The notes beneath the pieces were generated by a model. It made no database searches and was not told the DNA's origin. It worked only from the letters and a program-made list of their open reading frames with translations. From Burkholderia sp. S171 (lineage in GTDB: Bacteria > Pseudomonadota > Gammaproteobacteria > Burkholderiales > Burkholderiaceae), in assembly GCF_009766085.1 (NCBI RefSeq), contig NZ_LMUF01000038.1:1-64000 (forward strand): 64,000 nucleotides of DNA, read 5' to 3'. A program made the position numbers and the translations under genes. Positions 26,666 to 36,415 of this stretch are shown here, one piece after another; the stretch's first letter is position 1, and every line of letters begins with the position of its first letter.

Positions 26666-27583
26666 ATGGATGTACTCGATCGGCTAATTGAACTGACCTG
26701 TTTGCACGGGGCACTCGAACAGCGCTGTTTGCTTGGCGGCGAATGGGCGCTGGCGCATCCGCGTGCGTCCGAAGGCGAAGCCTTCTACCACGTCGTTCTA
26801 AGCGGCGAATGCACGTTACGTGTGCACGGCCATCCGGACACGCTGCTTGTCGCAGGCCACGTTGCGATGTTGCCGCGCGGCGACGCCCATTTGCTCACCA
26901 TGCTGAAAGGAAAACCGGTCGATGCTGAAATCGGCGACATGAACACTCACTTCAACGGCGCAGTCACGGTGCGAACGAATATATCTTCGGGGCCGCCGGC
27001 TCTTGACTTACTGTGTGGCCGGTTCAGCTACACGCCGGATGCGCTATTGATCAGCGTGCTTCCGGATATTGTCAAAATGTCGTTTGAACGCAGTGAGGCC
27101 CGCAGTCTCGCGACCCTCGTCGCAATGATGCGCAAAGAAGCGAATGAACCGGGACCCGGTGGGCAGTCAGTTGTGTCATCGCTGTCGACTGCACTCTTCA
27201 CGCTGTTAGTGCGCGCGCACCTCGCACTGCGGCCATCGACCGACGATGTTTTTGCGTTGCTGGCCCATCCGCGCATTGGAGCATCGGTAGTGGAAATGCT
27301 CGAGCGTCCGGCAGAGAATTGGACGATAGCGATGCTTGCCAGTCGTTCGGCAATGTCGCGCGCCACTTACATGCGCGCGTTCGGCGCCTTGACAGGCGAC
27401 TCGCCCATGTCGCTGCTGACATGCATTCGGATGCAGCTGGGAGCGAAGCTGTTGTCGCGCACGGGCAAGAGCGTTGCAATCATCGCCGACGACGTGGGCT
27501 ATCGGTCCGAATCAGCGTTTAGCAAGAACTTCAAGGCCGCATATGGGGTTCCGCCGGCTCTATTCAGGCAGACTCGCACTTGA
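26666..27583 (+). CDS. RclR-like AraC-family regulator, paralogue A
   Basis: 305 residues: an N-terminal cupin domain (HVVLSGECTLRVHGHPDTLLVAG, MLPRGDAH) and a C-terminal AraC double helix-turn-helix (MLASRSAMSRATYMRAFGAL, IADDVGYRSESAFSKNFKAAYG). It matches E. coli RclR, which senses reactive chlorine through Cys21 and Cys89, in layout and motifs. Here Cys21 (LEQRCLLGG) is present, but no Cys is seen near position 89. It precedes a secreted-protein gene and an RclC-like gene on the same strand and likely controls them. About 60% similar to the regulator at 30735. Confidence 0.9.
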   Translation: MDVLDRLIELTCLHGALEQRCLLGGEWALAHPRASEGEAFYHVVLSGECTLRVHGHPDTLLVAGHVAMLPRGDAHLLTMLKGKPVDAEIGDMNTHFNGAVTVRTNISSGPPALDLLCGRFSYTPDALLISVLPDIVKMSFERSEARSLATLVAMMRKEANEPGPGGQSVVSSLSTALFTLLVRAHLALRPSTDDVFALLAHPRIGASVVEMLERPAENWTIAMLASRSAMSRATYMRAFGALTGDSPMSLLTCIRMQLGAKLLSRTGKSVAIIADDVGYRSESAFSKNFKAAYGVPPALFRQTRT

Positions 27584-27676
27584 GATAACGGTTGATTTGC
27601 GCGGGCCTGTTCATTAGATGTTTCGGGCTCTTCTTTTACACAGCTGACGTTTTCAAGCAACTTTTCATGGGTAATA

Positions 27677-28321
27677 ATGCAAACAGCTGACATTCTAATC
27701 GGCGCTCTTTTCGTGCTTCCTGTGTGCGCGTTCGCACAAACTACCCCGCCTGTGACGCTGCCGTTCGAGACACATGCCGCATATTTTTCCAGAGAGGTGG
27801 CCCTGCCGATCGTTGTAGATCCGCAGGTTTTCGTTAGCGACAAAAGCGCCCCCGCGGCGCGCCGATGGCAAGGTATTGAGCATGTCGCCCGCGTCCGAAA
27901 TGCGCAAGTCGACGATCCTTCGGCAAGTAATCTATACACCGCGGACGGATTGCCTTTGAACATGACCCTGAAGGAATGGCTGCAGGCTCGGGGTAGCGTG
28001 ACCTTAGTACCGCGAGCGGACGGTCGCGAAGACGTGACCGTGGTTTTGCACGGACTAAAGCCCGGTGCGCAATTCAGCTTGTTTGAAAATCATTTCGACC
28101 AGAACCCCACTGGATTTACGCCGCTCGATGGGACAGGAAATGCGAACTCCTTTGCGGCCGACTCGCGAGGATCGGCAAGCGCGTCGATGATCGCGCCCGC
28201 GGTTATGAATCATGCAAACGCCGTCCTTGTCGTGTACCACTCGGACAACATGCCGCACGGCAGCGAGCGCGGGGCAGTCGGCGTGACAGCGCATCATGAA
28301 TTGATCGCCCGTCTTCCCTAA
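27677..28321 (+). CDS. Secreted protein of unknown function, intact paralogue
   Basis: 214 residues with a signal peptide (MQTADILIGALFVLPVCAFA, then QTT). It is an intact copy of the frameshifted gene at 1047: shared blocks include LPFETHAAYFSREVA, VVLHGLKPG, FTPLDGTG and NAVLVVYHSDN, ending AHHELIARLP. No Pfam domain is recognised; the alternation of short hydrophobic strands suggests a beta-sandwich. It lies between an RclR-like regulator and an RclC-like gene, so a role in periplasmic oxidative-stress defence is possible but unproven. Confidence 0.8.
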   Translation: MQTADILIGALFVLPVCAFAQTTPPVTLPFETHAAYFSREVALPIVVDPQVFVSDKSAPAARRWQGIEHVARVRNAQVDDPSASNLYTADGLPLNMTLKEWLQARGSVTLVPRADGREDVTVVLHGLKPGAQFSLFENHFDQNPTGFTPLDGTGNANSFAADSRGSASASMIAPAVMNHANAVLVVYHSDNMPHGSERGAVGVTAHHELIARLP

Positions 28322-28500
28322 GAGCGGGATGTCTGTATTCGGGAAACCAAAGAACAACCGACGTGGTCTGCAAATTTCAGGGATGGATGTCGACTCGCCG
28401 GATTGAGACGATCAAACGTCAATCTGAGACCGCAGACACTAGATGAAGCGGTCCCTGTGTTTCACACTCGGTGGCTCCTGCTAACTCTTAAGGCCGCATA

Positions 28501-29124
28501 GTGTCCACCTTTGATCGAATTCTCATTTCCCTTAGCCGCGCGGACAAATTAGGGGCGAACCTCATCCGGATTTCAATCGCGATCGTCTTCATCTGGATTG
28601 GTCTACTCAAATTCGTTCCATTCGAAGCCGACAGCATTACGCCAATGGTCGCGCGGAGCCCGGTCATGTTTTTTTTCTATAAGCATCCTGAGCAGTATAA
28701 AGAGCACATGACGAAAGAAGGCCAGCTCGTCCCAGCAGCGCGCGCCTGGCAAGATGAGAACAACACTTATCGATTTTCGCGCGGGCTTGGAAGCGTTGAA
28801 CTTTTCATTGCTTTAATGGTGCTCCTCAATCCGATTTCGCGAAGGGTAGGTTTGATCGGTGGGCTCTTGTCATTTCTTACACCCTTCGTCACTTTGTCCT
28901 TCCTGGTCACCACGCCTGAGGCATGGGTGCCTGCGCTCGGTGACGCACAGCATGGTTTTCCGTATTTGTCAGGAATGGGGCGCCTCATCATCAAGGACAC
29001 GATGATGCTGGCGGGAGCAGTCGTCGTAATGGCCGATTGCGCGCGTACGTTGCTACAAGAGCGTGCTGCGGGATCCGTCTCCCGATCGGCGCGGCGCCCA
29101 CAATCGTTGCCGTCGGAAAGCTGA
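28501..29124 (+). CDS. RclC/YkgB-family (DUF417) inner-membrane protein
   Basis: 207 residues with a GTG start. The family signature is clear: ANLIRISIAIVFIWIGLLKFVPFEAD, SITPMVARSPVMFF, GSVELFIALMVLLNP, FLTPFVTLSFLVTTPEAWV and GRLIIKDTMMLAGAVVVM, giving four membrane helices. In E. coli the relative RclC is part of the reactive-chlorine resistance regulon controlled by RclR; its biochemical role is unknown. Here the neighbours are RclR-like regulators on both sides, consistent with that regulon. The last 25 residues are Arg/Ser-rich and variable. Confidence 0.9.
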   Translation: MSTFDRILISLSRADKLGANLIRISIAIVFIWIGLLKFVPFEADSITPMVARSPVMFFFYKHPEQYKEHMTKEGQLVPAARAWQDENNTYRFSRGLGSVELFIALMVLLNPISRRVGLIGGLLSFLTPFVTLSFLVTTPEAWVPALGDAQHGFPYLSGMGRLIIKDTMMLAGAVVVMADCARTLLQERAAGSVSRSARRPQSLPSES

Positions 29125-29207
29125 GGTACCTCGGCAAGATCCAGAGAGTCGACGGTGAGCGATTGACCCTTTGTGCGGAAATTGGCGTCATCGCTCATCC
29201 TGAGGTT

Positions 29208-30122
29208 TCACCCCGCTTCGCTTTGACAAGGCCTATGGCCGCCTGCGAGCCTCGGAACCGTGCTGCGGGCGAGCACAACGCCCACAGAGGCTAGCGCAAA
29301 GCCGGCAATTTGCACAACGGTTAGTCTTTCGCCGAATAGAAGCCAGGCTTCGATGGCCGCAAGTCCGGGCACTGCAAGCAGCAGCGCGCTCATTTTCGTC
29401 ACACCGTGGACCCGCACCATCCAGACTAACAGCAGTGTCGCGCTAACCGACAATCCCAAAACCGACCAGAGCAGGCCAAACCACAGCGTGGGCGATTCGG
29501 TCCATTCATATGAACCGCCCGCCAGCATGCCGACGACCGCAACCAGTGCGCCTCCAGCGTTCTGTACGCTCGCTGAAACGCGCACGCCGTCTTTCGCAAG
29601 CCGGCCGCGTTGGAGTATTGTGCCGACGCTCATGCCGGTCACTCCAAGGATCGCGATAAATGCAGTCCACACAGTGATCTGTTGATGGCCGGTGCCGGCG
29701 AGCGCAGGGAATAATACGAGCGCCACACCTGCGATTCCTGCACCCAGCCCGACCACCGTCCATGACGCCGGACGGTCCCCGTTGATCATAAACAAGGCGA
29801 TCACGGAGACGAGAGGTTGCATGCTCCCAAGTAACGACATGACACCGGCCGGCATTCCGTGCGCGATTGCCCAGTACGCAGCGCTCAGATAGACACCATG
29901 CAACATTGCGCCGGCCAGCAAATGCATTTTCAACTGGCTTCTGCGGGGCCACTGTTCACCTCCACGAAAGGCCAGCACGGCCAACAAGGCCGCGCTTGAA
30001 GACATCCGAACAAAGAGAAACATTTCGGTCGACACATGGGGTACAACCGCCCGTGCTACGACGAGTCCTGTCGACCAAATAAGCACAAAGAGTGCAGGGG
30101 CGATGGTGCTTAGCTTGACCAT
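29208..30122 (-). CDS. EamA/DMT-family exporter
   Basis: 304 residues with ten predicted hydrophobic segments arranged as two EamA repeats (ALFVLIWSTGLVVARAVVPH, GVMSLLGSMQPLVSVIALFM; and in the second half LLAVPGLAAIEAWLLFGE, FALASVGVVLA). AGGAG precedes the ATG. It is probably an exporter of an amino acid or other small metabolite. It converges on the RclC-like gene and diverges from the second RclR-like regulator, which may control it. Confidence 0.9.
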   Translation of the reverse strand: MVKLSTIAPALFVLIWSTGLVVARAVVPHVSTEMFLFVRMSSSAALLAVLAFRGGEQWPRRSQLKMHLLAGAMLHGVYLSAAYWAIAHGMPAGVMSLLGSMQPLVSVIALFMINGDRPASWTVVGLGAGIAGVALVLFPALAGTGHQQITVWTAFIAILGVTGMSVGTILQRGRLAKDGVRVSASVQNAGGALVAVVGMLAGGSYEWTESPTLWFGLLWSVLGLSVSATLLLVWMVRVHGVTKMSALLLAVPGLAAIEAWLLFGERLTVVQIAGFALASVGVVLARSTVPRLAGGHRPCQSEAG

Positions 30123-30734
30123 TTGTGTCTCCTAGTGAAATCTATCGCCCGAAGCTTGAAAGACGCTGCAACTGTCGCGGGATATAGGTCAAGGACACAC
30201 GCATCCTGCGTCGATGCCCCGACATCCCACGTCGTTCCTGCACAAACCGTCGTCTTGGCGAGTTGCGAACACCGCAACATTAATCGCTTCGCGGCCAGCG
30301 ACAAATTGAGCATTGGTCGCGGCATCCTATGCTTTAGTAGGTGTCGCCATTCTGAAGAGGTTGCGCTTAAGCGCCGAAACCGATTACCGCATTGCTCGTC
30401 GCCCCCCATTTGGGATTCCAATCCGGTAATGCGCGGCTAATACCTTCTAGCATCTGCGACCGACAACCATCGAATCTTTTTTGTCCGTAGCTGACCGCCT
30501 CCGGTTCTGTCGAAGCCATACCTTTGTATGCAGAACCCCCGCAATGGTCGTCAAGCAGCAGCCGTTGGTCGAATAGGCCCGTGGAATAACCAGAGGTATC
30601 GTGTTTTCACGCCAGGATGCGGTCCGCGGGGGTTGTAACCGACAACCGCGGGGATCACGCTCTGGCTGCGGGCTTTAATGGTCCTCAACTGCGCCGATTG
30701 CTTATACGGTCAATTTTCATGGGTGGACCTCAAT
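30123..30734. other. Divergent intergenic region with bipartite element copy 3
   Basis: 612 bases between the EamA exporter and the second RclR-like regulator. It must hold both promoters and contains bipartite element copy 3. A frame on the minus strand (30110-30421) overlaps the exporter start and is not supported. Confidence 0.5.
30520..30580 (+). promoter_or_regulatory. Bipartite element, copy 3
   Basis: Left half acctttgtatgca at 30520; right half ttggtcgaataggc at 30565; starts 45 bases apart and GCAGCAG just before the right half. It is identical to copy 2 over ACCTTTGTATG, GCAGCAG and TTGGTCGAATAG, while the DNA between and around the blocks differs. It lies about 170 bp upstream of the regulator gene at 30735. 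Confidence 0.6.
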
Positions 30735-31637
30735 ATGGATGCGCTCGATCGCTTGATTCAATTGGCCCAAGTACAGGGGACCGTGAAACAGCACGGTAGT
30801 CTTCTTAGCGAAAAGACGCTCGAGAGCCAACGTCCCCCTCTGGGCGAAGCTATCTATTATGTCGTGCTACACGGTGAATGCCTTTTGCGCATGCGCGGCC
30901 GGCCCGACACCGTATTAGTCGAAGGTGAAATCGTGATGCTGCCTCGCGGCGGCGCTCACTCGCTTATAACGCTGCAAAGCGTTAATATCGACAACAACGG
31001 ATGCGCCATGAGTAGACTCAAGAAACACGAGAATGTCATGCCCGGGCCGCCGCCGTTCGATTTGTTGTGTGGTTTATTTACCTATACGCCGAATTCGCTA
31101 GTTATCGAAATGCTTCCCGACATGGTCAAGATGACGTTCGAACGCAACGACATTGCGGGTCTAGCAACCCTTGTAGCGATGATGCGCAAGGAGGCGAGCG
31201 TCGACGGGCAGGGGGCGCGATCGGTGGTTTCGGCATTATCCATCACGCTCTTCACCTTTCTAATACGACAGCATCTCAAATCGGAACCGGTCACGAACAA
31301 TTTTCTCACCCTGTTGACACATCCGCGCTTGGGACCCTCCGTGTTCGCTATGCTCGATCGTCCATCGGACAAGTGGACAATTGAAACGCTGGCCAAGCTG
31401 TCGGCTATGTCGCGGGCCACTTACCTTCGCGCCTTCGGTGCATTGACAGGCGACTCGCCGATGTCGCTGCTAACACGTATTCGCATGCAACTGGGAGCCG
31501 CTCTTTTGTCACGTACAAAGAAAAGCATTGGACGGATCGCCGACGATGTCGGATACCAATCCGAATCAGCGTTCAGCAAAAACTTCAAAGATGCGTATGG
31601 CGTCGGGCCGGGACTCTTCAGGCAAACGTGTAGCTGA
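30735..31637 (+). CDS. RclR-like AraC-family regulator, paralogue B
   Basis: 300 residues from the ATG at 30735, chosen by alignment of MDALDRLIQL with the first paralogue (frame open from 30678). It has the same cupin plus AraC architecture (VVLHGECLLRMRGRPDTVLVEG; MSRATYLRAFGALTGDSPMS; IADDVGYQSESAFSKNFKDAYG). The redox Cys21 of RclR is Gly here (KQHGSLL), while Cys90 lies close to the RclR Cys89 position. So this copy has the opposite half of the RclR cysteine pair to paralogue A. It carries bipartite element copy 3 upstream. Confidence 0.9.
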   Translation: MDALDRLIQLAQVQGTVKQHGSLLSEKTLESQRPPLGEAIYYVVLHGECLLRMRGRPDTVLVEGEIVMLPRGGAHSLITLQSVNIDNNGCAMSRLKKHENVMPGPPPFDLLCGLFTYTPNSLVIEMLPDMVKMTFERNDIAGLATLVAMMRKEASVDGQGARSVVSALSITLFTFLIRQHLKSEPVTNNFLTLLTHPRLGPSVFAMLDRPSDKWTIETLAKLSAMSRATYLRAFGALTGDSPMSLLTRIRMQLGAALLSRTKKSIGRIADDVGYQSESAFSKNFKDAYGVGPGLFRQTCS

Positions 31638-32080
31638 TGGGACGATCTTACATGGGTGAACCGGCTCGGCACATGGGTATCGCGCCGGCTTGTCAGCTTT
31701 GGCACCATGGCGCCTGAATGGTCAACATGCTGTGACGTTGTTTTTGTCACCAGATGTTCGCCGACCAACCGCAGTCCTCTCGATCAAACCTCGAGTTGTT
31801 ACCGAGCCGTGCTGAAGTTACGTTCAAATGAGGTCCCGCTCGCGCATTCCCGCCTGTACTAACCCCGGCGCGAGCATTCACGCCGCGATAACAGGGCCGG
31901 TTTTAGTGCGACTGAATGTGCGCATGACTACGGCACTCAAGTTTCTTTCGGTACTCATCGCCTAATTCAGGTCGATAAGAAATGACGCGGTGGCGACGCT
32001 TGCATTCGAGAATTTTTTGCGTAGCACTCGCGACTTCTCTGCAAGCAACCGCTCGACGCATGCGGATGACGGCCCAAATT
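31638..32080. other. Intergenic, no gene supported
   Basis: 443 bases between converging genes. Short frames have no recognisable motif. Confidence 0.45.
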
Positions 32081-32704
32081 TCAGACGCGGCTGCTCGCAA
32101 GCTTTGCGGCTAGCGCGACGAACACGAGGCCCGAAAAGCGATTAAGCGCTCGCTGTGCGCGTGTCGATCCCAAAAGCATTCTCCCGCCAATGCCGGAAGC
32201 AATTGCGATGACTCCAAAAGCAATGAAGCTCGCGCAAATGAACGTCATCCCGAGGACGATAATCTGAAGCGGAATGTGTCCTCGTTGTGCCGAGACGAAC
32301 TGCGGAAGGAACGCTAGAAAAAATATCACGACCTTCGGGTTTCCAAGATTCATGATTAGGCCACCCCGATACAGACCCGCCGCATCGGCATTCGCGATTT
32401 TGCCCGGCGTTGTGCTTACCGGCGCACGCCATGCTCGCCATGCGAGGAAGACCAGATACACGGCACCAGCAATCTTGAGTACCGTAAATGCGACGCTGGA
32501 CGCCACCAAAAGAGCGCCAAGCCCGACCGCAACGACCAAGGTATGCACAATAAGGCCCGTGCAGAGTCCCAATACGATCACCATGCCAGACCGAGCGCCA
32601 CGCGTTGCCGACTGCAGTAATACAAAGAGGTTGTCTGGACCCGGAGTCAAACCAAGCACAACTGAAATTCCGAAAAACGGTAATAAAGTTTGGAAAGATG
32701 GCAT
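32081..32704 (-). CDS. LysE/RhtB-family amino-acid exporter
   Basis: 207 residues, the usual family length, with the signature GLTPGPDNLFVLLQSATRGA near the N-terminus and LIMNLGNPKVVIFFLAFLPQF in the middle; six hydrophobic segments are visible. It exports amino acids or related metabolites through the inner membrane. It stands alone, with large gaps on both sides. Confidence 0.93.
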   Translation of the reverse strand: MPSFQTLLPFFGISVVLGLTPGPDNLFVLLQSATRGARSGMVIVLGLCTGLIVHTLVVAVGLGALLVASSVAFTVLKIAGAVYLVFLAWRAWRAPVSTTPGKIANADAAGLYRGGLIMNLGNPKVVIFFLAFLPQFVSAQRGHIPLQIIVLGMTFICASFIAFGVIAIASGIGGRMLLGSTRAQRALNRFSGLVFVALAAKLASSRV

Positions 32705-33348
32705 TGCGTCAGCTCCTGATCAATCGACCCTTGTTTTTAGCAGTCGTACAGACGGAGCTTAGCTAGCACGCGTTATCCTGTGAATCCGCAATCGACTCAG
32801 AAAGAACGTCATTCGTCTCAGGTCCCTCAGTGTTGAACGTGGTCCGCTTAAGCTGGAAGCAGGTTCCAGTAATGCACCGCTGCGACAGGTCGGGTGCGGA
32901 AGCGATGCCCAGTTCCTTACCCACTACCTTTCACCGAAATCCACCACGGCTCGTATCTGAAGAAATTGACGTAGATCGCAGAGTATGGACAGCCTGGTTC
33001 GCGAGAGAAGGACGCCGAATCGTTTGTGACACGCCCTAGCGTAAGGTCTGATCTAGAAAAAGCAGGGTGGGCGTGGTGGTCCATTCACGTGTTTACATCT
33101 GCGAGATGACCATTGAATTCACCGCTTTCGCACGCGGCGGTTAACTTTTTTTCACGATGCTGATGATCCATTTCGGTTACGCATGTCGCCGGAATTTCGG
33201 TCGTAGCCAGTGGATTCCCACGCCAGAGGTAATGTCGTTTAAGGCATTCCCGACAATTTGTCATCAGTGAAACGACAGAAATGTGGTCAGTGCGGCAGCA
33301 CGTTTCGGGATAAATTCGGTGTTCAAACTCAATGTAAAAGGATCTTCG
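32705..33348. other. Intergenic, no gene supported
   Basis: 644 bases separating the divergent LysE gene and the cupin gene. A 69-codon plus-strand frame (32830-33039) and a minus-strand frame overlapping the cupin start have no support beyond being open. Confidence 0.45.
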
Positions 33349-33828
33349 ATGCGTTTCCAAAACATCCCGGCGGTCGACTACGACTTTGGCGGCTCCCACG
33401 CCCGCATGTTGGTCTCAGGCAAACAGTCTGCGGGATCGTACTGCATGCTTGAGATTACTTCTCCTGCAGGTCGTGCCACCCCTAACCACAAACACGAGCA
33501 CGAGGAAGAGACCATCCACGTCCTTGATGGGGAACTCTCTGTGAATATTGAGGGAAAGGTACATACGTTAGGTACGGGCGAGACCTTGCTGCTTCAGCGG
33601 GGCACAGCTCATCAACTGATCAACCAGTCGAATCGAAGTGCGCGATACCTCGTCATTTGCGCACCGGCAGGTTTCGACGATTTCGTTGAAACGTGTGCAG
33701 AGCCGCTGTTTGCACCGTTCGAACTTCCGGCGCCGAGCGCTGCTGCGAAGGAAAGAATGCGGGCGGCAGCACCAAAATTTGGTATCACTCTGCTTCCGCC
33801 CAGCGAAGTGAATGCGTCAGCCCGGTGA
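33349..33828 (+). CDS. Single-domain cupin protein
   Basis: 159 residues from the ATG at 33349 (AAAAGGA upstream); the frame is open further but without a ribosome site. The cupin metal motifs are visible: PNHKHEHEEETIHVLDGEL (motif 1, His and Glu ligands) and RGTAHQLINQS (motif 2, His). The C-terminal helix ends APKFGITLLPP, a common end in this quercetinase/dioxygenase-like group. It is a small metal enzyme or sensor of unknown substrate. No operon partner is within 800 bp. Confidence 0.87.
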   Translation: MRFQNIPAVDYDFGGSHARMLVSGKQSAGSYCMLEITSPAGRATPNHKHEHEEETIHVLDGELSVNIEGKVHTLGTGETLLLQRGTAHQLINQSNRSARYLVICAPAGFDDFVETCAEPLFAPFELPAPSAAAKERMRAAAPKFGITLLPPSEVNASAR

Positions 33829-34659
33829 AGGCTCTAACGCCAAGCCGGTACCCTGCCGATTGGCTGGCACAGTCGGTCGGGAATACGTTCGATCGACGAC
33901 ACTTCAAACCTGCATCGATCTCGTTGTCTCGTTGTCACGCCAGCAACTGATCACCGTGCGACACGCGCTTCGTCCCGGTCAGAGATCACGGAAATCTGAT
34001 TTGCACGCTCCGTCGGAGAACCCATGCCCTCAAATCCATTGAACTGCGATATGGGAACTATGCCGGCGCACTCAGACTCCATGCTGTTTTGACCGGATAG
34101 CATCGTGAGCGTAGAGGGGCGATGTCGCGCCAAGTCATGTGCTTTCATGAAATCGGCAAACTAAGACCAAATCTCGATTCCCGACTGTTCGATCTGGCGT
34201 CGTCAAGAATGTGACGCCACGATTGTTCCCGTGTATGCCGCAACATCGTCGCGATAGCTTCGTGAAACAAACGTGCTGCTTCTGCCATTTTCCACGTCGA
34301 CCTAGATATTCGGCGCAAAGTTGGCTTAAACGGAATCGAACGCCCCCGCCTTTAAACTTCGCGCGACGAATCTAGTTGCTACTTTACGTCGTCGACCAAA
34401 CGTCAGCAGTGCAAGCCAGCGACAACGCAAGGTGGACTGAATTAGGGCTCAACGCGTCCGATGCTTGACGTACACACGCCTTAGCTTCGCCCTTGTATCT
34501 ACTGTTCGAGGTGTGAAGAGAAGTGGCGTCCTTGTTGCCTGAACATGAGACGACCAAGTAGAAGTTTGAGACGCGACCGCATTCACGCTCAACGAAGAGG
34601 TCGTTACTCTAATAACACGATTTGCATGCGTCGATCTAAATTTGAATGACGGAGTGGTA
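33829..34659. other. Intergenic, no gene supported
   Basis: 831 bases of lower coding character between the cupin and GMC genes. Frames such as plus 33693-33950 run out of the cupin gene in another frame. I find no RNA gene or repeat. Confidence 0.45.
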
Positions 34660-36282
34660 ATGAAATTGAACGAAGAACTCGCCGACAATGTCCTGCGCAA
34701 TCAGGCGTTGCTCGCGGCTCAAATCAGAGCGCCTTACGACTTTATCGTGTGCGGTGCGGGCACGTCAGGATGTGTGTTGGCGGCAAGGCTAGCGGAAGAT
34801 TCGAATTTGCGGGTGCTGCTCCTCGAAGCGGGGGGCGATGACGAGAGCGAGCTTGTGCAGGACCCCAATCGCTGGCCGATGACGCTGGGCAGCGAGATGG
34901 ACTGGGCTTTTTCGGCACAAGCCAACCCACGGTTGAACGGCCGATCGCTCGCCTACTCGATGGGAAAGGGTCTTGGGGGCGGGTCCAGCATCAATGTGTC
35001 GACTTGGTCGCGGGGGCATCAGGCAGACTGGGATTTCTACGCCAAGTTGACGCACGAAGATGCATGGAGTTACGCAGCCGTTCTGGAGCTTTACCGCAAT
35101 CGCATTGAAAATTGGTCCGGTGAACCGGACCTGGACTATCGCGGCACCGGCGGAACAGTCCACGTTCAGCCGGCACAGGAACCGTTTGCCTTTTCAGAAC
35201 GGCTGATGGCGGCCGGAGAATCGCTAGGTCTCACGCGCTTTCCGAACGCCAACGGGCGCATGATGGAAGCAGCGGGTGGCTGCGCACTGGTCGATGAAAC
35301 GGTGCGCGACGGAAGGCGACAGTCGATCTTTCGCTCTTACGTGTATCCGCTGATGGCCCGTCCCAATCTGACCGTCCTTACGGGAGCCCATGTCACTCGC
35401 GTCCTCTTCGATGGTCATCATGCAAGTAAGGTCGAATTTGATTACAAGGGTGAGCTGCTGACAGCCGAAGCGGATCGAGAAATCATTTTGTCATTGGGCG
35501 CAATTCACACGCCTAAGCTTCTGATGCAATCTGGAATTGGCCCTGCGGACGAGTTGCGGCGCGCCGGCATTAAGGTGCTACAGGCACTCGAAGGAGTCGG
35601 ACGCAATCTGCACGATCACGTTTCCCTCGCTGCTGTCTGGGCAAGCGAAGGCGAGATGCTGGGTAACTATCCACGCAGCCAGACAGCGGTATTTTGGAAA
35701 AGCCGGTCCGAGCTCGACAGCCCCAACTTTTATAGCTATGCCATATCTGGCGCGCATCTCACACCGGAAAATGCACCGGGCATCGTTCCTCCGCAGGACT
35801 GCTGGACCCAGGTAATTGGGATGCGGCCACTTAGCCGAGGCAGTATCCATCTGACGGGAACCCATGCGACCGACCCGGTCCGAATCGATGCCAACTACCT
35901 TGCCGCGTCGGAGGATCTGACCGACCTGAGCAGTGGACTGCATTTTGCCCGCGAAATGGGCCGTGCGGCTTCGATGGCAGGGTCGAGCAAAAATCAGTTG
36001 GCACCGTGGTCCTACGATCCTGCCGATCTAGCTTTGTACATTCGCAATGGTCTAACGACGTTTTGGCATCAGAGCGGCACCGCAAGGATGGGGCTCGACA
36101 GTATGTCGGTCGTAGACGCGAAGCTAAGAGTTCACGGCATAGGGGGCTTGCGAGTGGCGGACGCATCCGTTCTGCCTCGGGTGACGAGTGGCAACACCAT
36201 GGCGCCATGCGTAGTCATCGGCGAACGAGCGGCGGACTTCTTAAAGGAAACCGTTGCGTCATCCGTTGTTCAAGCCATATAG
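34660..36282 (+). CDS. GMC-family FAD-dependent alcohol oxidoreductase
   Basis: 540 residues from the ATG at 34660 (GGAG five bases upstream). The FAD-binding motif is VCGAGTSGCVLAARLAE (31-47), GMC signature 1 lies around GKGLGGGSSINVSTWSRGH, signature 2 around LGAIHTPKLLMQSGIGP, and the catalytic pair is His470 (FWHQSGTARMG) and Asn512 (TSGNTMAPC). This is the choline dehydrogenase/alcohol dehydrogenase branch, oxidising a primary alcohol. No signal peptide is visible. It is followed by a peroxiredoxin, which would fit hydrogen peroxide produced by an oxidase. Confidence 0.93.
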   Translation: MKLNEELADNVLRNQALLAAQIRAPYDFIVCGAGTSGCVLAARLAEDSNLRVLLLEAGGDDESELVQDPNRWPMTLGSEMDWAFSAQANPRLNGRSLAYSMGKGLGGGSSINVSTWSRGHQADWDFYAKLTHEDAWSYAAVLELYRNRIENWSGEPDLDYRGTGGTVHVQPAQEPFAFSERLMAAGESLGLTRFPNANGRMMEAAGGCALVDETVRDGRRQSIFRSYVYPLMARPNLTVLTGAHVTRVLFDGHHASKVEFDYKGELLTAEADREIILSLGAIHTPKLLMQSGIGPADELRRAGIKVLQALEGVGRNLHDHVSLAAVWASEGEMLGNYPRSQTAVFWKSRSELDSPNFYSYAISGAHLTPENAPGIVPPQDCWTQVIGMRPLSRGSIHLTGTHATDPVRIDANYLAASEDLTDLSSGLHFAREMGRAASMAGSSKNQLAPWSYDPADLALYIRNGLTTFWHQSGTARMGLDSMSVVDAKLRVHGIGGLRVADASVLPRVTSGNTMAPCVVIGERAADFLKETVASSVVQAI

Positions 36283-36415
36283 CAGGTCAGTCAGGCTAAA
36301 TCCACTATGGCGGTGACATTGCAGCATATCGTCCGTGCATTCGGGCCAGCTGTCAGAGCGCTCAGTGAAAGCAATGATAAGCAATCGGAACGAGCGAGCT
36401 TTAAAGAGGTATTAC

